Source: Bacteroidota bacterium (GTDB taxonomy: Bacteria; Bacteroidota; Ignavibacteria; Ignavibacteriales; Melioribacteraceae). From it: DNA of 58,708 nt. Below are positions 55,315 to 58,708 of the stretch, in pieces; positions within the stretch are counted from its first letter, which is position 1; every line of letters starts with the position of its first letter. A model generated the notes under the pieces. That model was given only the letters and a program-made list of their open reading frames with translations. It was not told the origin of the DNA and did not search any database. Location: the NCBI GenBank assembly GCA_018829205.1, contig JAHJUE010000026.1, positions 1 to 58,708 on the forward strand, in the 5' to 3' direction. Position numbers and translations under genes: made by a program.

Positions 55315-57390
55315 ATGAAACTAAAAAAATATAAAGATTGGGGAATCTTTTACAAAATACTTTCTGTAGCGGTTATACCTATTTTGCTTTTTTTAATATT
55401 ATTCCAATTTTTTCTTTTCCCGGAATTGGAAGACAAATTATTTGAAGATAGAAAAGTGGCGGTACATCAGCCAGTGGATATTGCTTATGATGTTATTGCC
55501 GGGTATTATCAAAAATATCTTGATAATAATTTGACGCAGGACGAGGCTAAAGAACAGGCGATTGAGGCGGTTAAAAACCTGCGTTATAATGATGTCGATT
55601 ATTTCTGGATAAATGACCTTTACCCAAGAATGGTAATGCATCCTATGAAACCCGAATTGGACGGAAAATCAATTAAGGATGATAAGGATCCGAACGGGAA
55701 ATATTTTTTCAGAGAAATGGTGGAAGTAGCGAAAAAAGACGGTGAGGGATATGTAAGTTATATGTGGCCCAAACCCGGTTTCGACAAGCCTGTGCCTAAA
55801 ATTTCAGCCGTAAAATTATTTAAAGAATGGGATTGGATTGTAGGAAGCGGTATTTATGTAGATGATGTAGAAGCCGAGATATCTTCCATGGTTTCAAAAC
55901 TTTCTGTTTTTGTGTTGGCAGTATTAATATTTACGGTAATTATAGGATACTTAATTGCCAAGTTTATAGCGAAATCATTAGTTGATATTGACAAAGCCGC
56001 GCGCGAAGTGGCCTTTGGAAATACGGAAATAGAAATCGGGATTAATTCAAATGATGAAATCGGCAGACTCGCTGATTCTTTCAGAAATTTAATTGAAAGA
56101 CAAAAAGAAAAAGTAAAAGCGGCCGAATTAATTGCCGCGGGTGAATTTAAAGAAGTTGAATTGGCCTCAAGTAATGATAAACTGGGCTTGGCCTTTAATA
56201 AAGAAGTGAATGCTCTTAAAAATCTAATTAATGAAATTAGCATTCTTATAAATTCCGCGCACGAAGGGAAATTATCAGCAAGAGGAAATGACGTAAATTT
56301 TTCTGGCAACTGGAAATCTTTAATTTCGGATATAAATTCGCTGTTGGATGTTGTGATATCCCCGATTAAAGAAGGCAGCGACGTTCTAAAAGTTATGGCC
56401 ACCGGGGATTTAACCGTTAGGGTAAAAGGTAATTATCAGGGTGATCACCAATTAATGAAAAATAATATTAACAATCTGGGCGAAGCTCTAACTGAATTGC
56501 TTAGAGAAGTTAACGAAGCCGCGGATTCAACCGCGAGCGCGAGCGCTGAAATTTCATCCAGCTCGGAAGAACTTGCTTCAGGAGCGCAGGAACAGACAGC
56601 TCAAACTGCGGAAGTTGCAAGCGCGGTTCAGCAAATGTCTTCTACAATTCTGCAGACTACTAAAAATGCCAGCGGCGCCGCCGATAACGCGAAAAGAGCC
56701 GGTGATATTGCCGTTGAAGGGGGCAAGGTTGTTAAAGAAACAGTTGACGGAATTGCACGGATTGCCGTTGTGGTTAAACGCGCGACCGAAACGGTTGAAC
56801 AATTGGGTAAAAGCAGCGATGAAATTGGGGAAATTATTCAGGTTATTGATGATATCGCCGATCAAACCAACCTGCTTGCATTAAACGCTGCAATTGAAGC
56901 GGCCAGAGCAGGGGAACAGGGAAGAGGTTTTGCCGTTGTTGCCGATGAGGTTAGAAAACTTGCAGAGAGAACAACCAAAGCGACTAAAGAAATTGCCGCT
57001 ATGATTAAACAAATTCAGAAAGATACCAGTGAAGCTGTTCAATCAATTAATACCGGAACAGAAGAAGTTGAAAAAGGGAAAGAACTTGCAAGCAAAGCAG
57101 GCGTAACTTTAAATCAGATTATTGAAGCCGCTGAAAGAGTAGTCGCAGAAGTTGAACAGGTTGCCGCGGCAAGCGAAGAACAGTCATCTGCCGCCGAACA
57201 AATCAGCGGAAGTATAGAAAGTATTAATAACGTTTCTCAGCAGTCGGCAATTGGTACTCAGCAAATAGCCAGGGCTACAGAAGACTTAAATTCATTAACT
57301 CTAGGTCTGCAGAATACTCTTGCAAAATTCAAAATTGCGGCTAACAAGAAATTAGAACACAAGGATTATTATAAAATCCAAAAGAACTAA
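55315..57390 (+). CDS. Methyl-accepting chemotaxis protein with single Cache sensor
   Basis: 691 residues. TM1 (about 14-34), a single-Cache (sCache_2) periplasmic sensor (about 40-190, with [20 protein letters not shown] and [15 protein letters not shown]), TM2 (about 196-216), HAMP, a second HAMP-like segment ([18 protein letters not shown]), and the signalling hairpin [19 protein letters not shown]. Single-Cache sensors of this type often bind small carboxylates or pyruvate-like ligands, but the ligand is not shown here. No other chemotaxis genes are adjacent. Confidence 0.95.
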   Translation: MKLKKYKDWGIFYKILSVAVIPILLFLILFQFFLFPELEDKLFEDRKVAVHQPVDIAYDVIAGYYQKYLDNNLTQDEAKEQAIEAVKNLRYNDVDYFWINDLYPRMVMHPMKPELDGKSIKDDKDPNGKYFFREMVEVAKKDGEGYVSYMWPKPGFDKPVPKISAVKLFKEWDWIVGSGIYVDDVEAEISSMVSKLSVFVLAVLIFTVIIGYLIAKFIAKSLVDIDKAAREVAFGNTEIEIGINSNDEIGRLADSFRNLIERQKEKVKAAELIAAGEFKEVELASSNDKLGLAFNKEVNALKNLINEISILINSAHEGKLSARGNDVNFSGNWKSLISDINSLLDVVISPIKEGSDVLKVMATGDLTVRVKGNYQGDHQLMKNNINNLGEALTELLREVNEAADSTASASAEISSSSEELASGAQEQTAQTAEVASAVQQMSSTILQTTKNASGAADNAKRAGDIAVEGGKVVKETVDGIARIAVVVKRATETVEQLGKSSDEIGEIIQVIDDIADQTNLLALNAAIEAARAGEQGRGFAVVADEVRKLAERTTKATKEIAAMIKQIQKDTSEAVQSINTGTEEVEKGKELASKAGVTLNQIIEAAERVVAEVEQVAAASEEQSSAAEQISGSIESINNVSQQSAIGTQQIARATEDLNSLTLGLQNTLAKFKIAANKKLEHKDYYKIQKN

Positions 57391-57405
57391 AACACAATTC
57401 ATTTC

Positions 57406-57440
57406 AAAAAGAAGGGCATATTTATTATGCCCTTCTTTTT
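57406..57440. terminator. Bidirectional terminator between the chemotaxis receptor and PKD genes
   Basis: AAAAAGAAGGGCATA (57406-57420) and TATGCCCTTCTTTTT (57426-57440) form a 15-bp perfect stem with loop TTTAT. A-run and T-run arms serve both converging genes. Confidence 0.93.
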
Positions 57441-57457
57441 ATTATAAAACTTACCAG

Positions 57458-58708
57458 TTAACGCTTTTGTATATTTATTTTTATCCGTTCAGTTGTAATT
57501 CCGCAAGCGTTAATTCTGCCGTCGCTTATTTTTAGTGTAGCCGAATAAGCACCCGGATTTTTATAATAATGATATACTTTTGAGCCTGATCCTTTTTTAC
57601 CGTCGCCGAAATCCCAGCTGTATGTTAATGCGTCGCCGTCTTTATCAAATGATTCCGAAGCGTCAAATAAAACGGCGTCATAAGCTCCGCCTGTAAATCC
57701 CGAAATATTTTTTTGCGTTACCGCAATCGGCGAGGAATTGACAAATATTTTTATTTCCTCTTCGGTTATACCGCAATTAAATCCGGATCCGTCATCAGCA
57801 ATAAGTTTTACTGTGTAGTTGCCCGGCTTATTAAATTTATGCGATATAATTGAGCCGGATTTAACTTCACCGTCAATTTCCCATTTGAACTCTAATTTAT
57901 TCTTGTCAGGTTTATATGATTTTGAAGCATCAAGAATAATTTCCTCTTCCGTGCATGAATAAATTTGTTTATTTATTTCAATAACCGGCTTTGAAATTAT
58001 TATTATTTCTTTTGAATATATCTTCGTTTTTTCATTGTCAAATAATTCGCTTTCGGCAATTAATGAGATATTATAATTACCCGGATTTGAAAAAACATAG
58101 GATACATTTTTCCCGGTTAGGATAGTTCCGTCGCTGATTTCCCAACTGTAATTTACCAAGCTGTCCGCTAAAGCCGGTTCAATTATTGAATTAAATTGAA
58201 TCTCTTTTCCGGGACATTCAAATTCTACTGTTTGGAAACTGATTCTATAATCTTCATATACATCTATCGTAAAAGTATTATCATGCGTATTGTTCGGTAA
58301 ATTTGAATTATCGGTAACTTTCAAGGAGACGTTGTATTTCCCTGGTTTTGAATAAGTATGTTCCGCGTAAACTCCTTCGGCGGTTGAGCCGTCGCCGAAA
58401 TTCCATTTATAATTTATTATTGCTCCGTCTTTATCATTAGACTTCAGCGCGCTGAAAATTGCCGGTGAATTTAATTTAATTTTTGAATCCGATTCAATAA
58501 AGGCTTCCGGAGCTTCATTAATTAAAATTGAATTCATAAATGAAGAGGAGTTGCAGTTTGATTTGGAATCAGTTGTTACTTTCAAAGTGACAAAATATAA
58601 ACCAGATTTGCCGTAAGTATGATCGGCTGTTTTTCCTGTTCCGGTATTCCCGTCTCCGTAATCCCATTCGTATGAAACAATATTATCGGATTTGCCGTTG
58701 GAATTTGA
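57458..58708 (-). CDS. PKD-repeat protein (5' partial)
   Basis: 417 residues visible, open to the window edge, so the start lies beyond it. Five PKD-type repeats with the W.FGDG / H.Y...G.Y...L.V pattern: YEWDYGDGNTGTGK, YKWNFGDGSTAEG, YSWEISDGTILTG, FKWEIDGEVKSGS and YSWDFGDGKKGSG. Repeats 3 and 4 have lost the central FGDG. PKD domains are extracellular Ig-like modules for adhesion or for binding polysaccharide. The visible C-terminus (ERIKINIQKR) has no T9SS motif. Confidence 0.88.
   Translation of the reverse strand, partial: SNSNGKSDNIVSYEWDYGDGNTGTGKTADHTYGKSGLYFVTLKVTTDSKSNCNSSSFMNSILINEAPEAFIESDSKIKLNSPAIFSALKSNDKDGAIINYKWNFGDGSTAEGVYAEHTYSKPGKYNVSLKVTDNSNLPNNTHDNTFTIDVYEDYRISFQTVEFECPGKEIQFNSIIEPALADSLVNYSWEISDGTILTGKNVSYVFSNPGNYNISLIAESELFDNEKTKIYSKEIIIISKPVIEINKQIYSCTEEEIILDASKSYKPDKNKLEFKWEIDGEVKSGSIISHKFNKPGNYTVKLIADDGSGFNCGITEEEIKIFVNSSPIAVTQKNISGFTGGAYDAVLFDASESFDKDGDALTYSWDFGDGKKGSGSKVYHYYKNPGAYSATLKISDGRINACGITTERIKINIQKR

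Overview
The window looks like a chromosomal segment of an Ignavibacteria-type bacterium (FCB group, near Bacteroidota/Chlorobi). The evidence is an A+T-rich genome, three proteins ending in type IX secretion (T9SS) sorting domains of the YPNPFNP type, an atpD-atpC pair standing apart from the other ATP synthase genes, an 11-subunit complex I without nuoEFG, and [FeFe]-hydrogenase maturases. No rRNA, tRNA or CRISPR was seen.

Layout. 1-8.7 kb: end of a T9SS-secreted protein, LD-carboxypeptidase, hydG-hydE, a TPR lipoprotein overlapping a DUF58 gene, a secreted propeller protein and (minus strand) a phosphohexosamine mutase. 8.9-14.6 kb: three aldo/keto reductases with an AraC-type regulator, endonuclease III, and an RHH/PIN toxin-antitoxin pair with a readable promoter-operator. 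14.8-21.7 kb: a 2-oxoacid dehydrogenase operon that brings its own lipoylation enzymes (lpdA-lipB-E1 alpha/beta fusion-E2-lipA). 21.9-25.8 kb: a YebC-family gene, then a ferredoxin-dependent 2-oxoacid oxidoreductase operon (delta-alpha-beta-gamma) behind a leader with a small branched-chain-rich peptide and a terminator hairpin. 26-30 kb: secreted CotH-like protein and atpDC. 30-32.6 kb (minus): Lon-type domain protein, SOD, an Fe-S carrier, a small unknown gene and an Rrf2 regulator. 32.7-44.5 kb (minus): nuoA-B-C-D-H-I-J-K-L-M-N, with two foreign-looking single-gene insertions (a four-helix-bundle/S23 gene and a GIY-YIG nuclease gene). 44.9-49.3 kb: a cassette-like accessory zone (GNAT pseudogene, NAD(P)-binding protein, small membrane protein, Phd/RelE toxin-antitoxin, PQQ-like lipoprotein) separated by related repeats of about 250 bp. 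49.3-58.7 kb: lipoprotein, serine hydrolase, an uncharacterised protein, S9 peptidase, chemotaxis receptor, and a PKD-repeat protein running off the end.

How the genes fit together. The core genes suggest flexible redox metabolism. 2-oxoacids can be oxidised either by the lipoate/NAD complex or by the ferredoxin enzyme. Reduced ferredoxin could feed an [FeFe] hydrogenase (maturases present, hydrogenase not in the window) or a complex I that lacks the NADH-input subunits here. The proton gradient would drive the F1 ATPase.

The less ordinary material lies in small elements. (i) A 29-nt palindrome sits at the same codon inside two T9SS sorting domains, with three compensatory base-pair changes between the copies. 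(ii) The S23 gene between nuoD and nuoC is bounded on both sides by inverted copies of a 14-nt repeat, an architecture like that of 23S rRNA intervening sequences but in an mRNA operon. (iii) The GIY-YIG gene sits among REP-like palindrome doublets. (iv) Two accessory units have unique, perfectly complementary ends abutting a shared repeat, as integron cassettes do. (v) A possible attenuator precedes the ferredoxin oxidoreductase operon.
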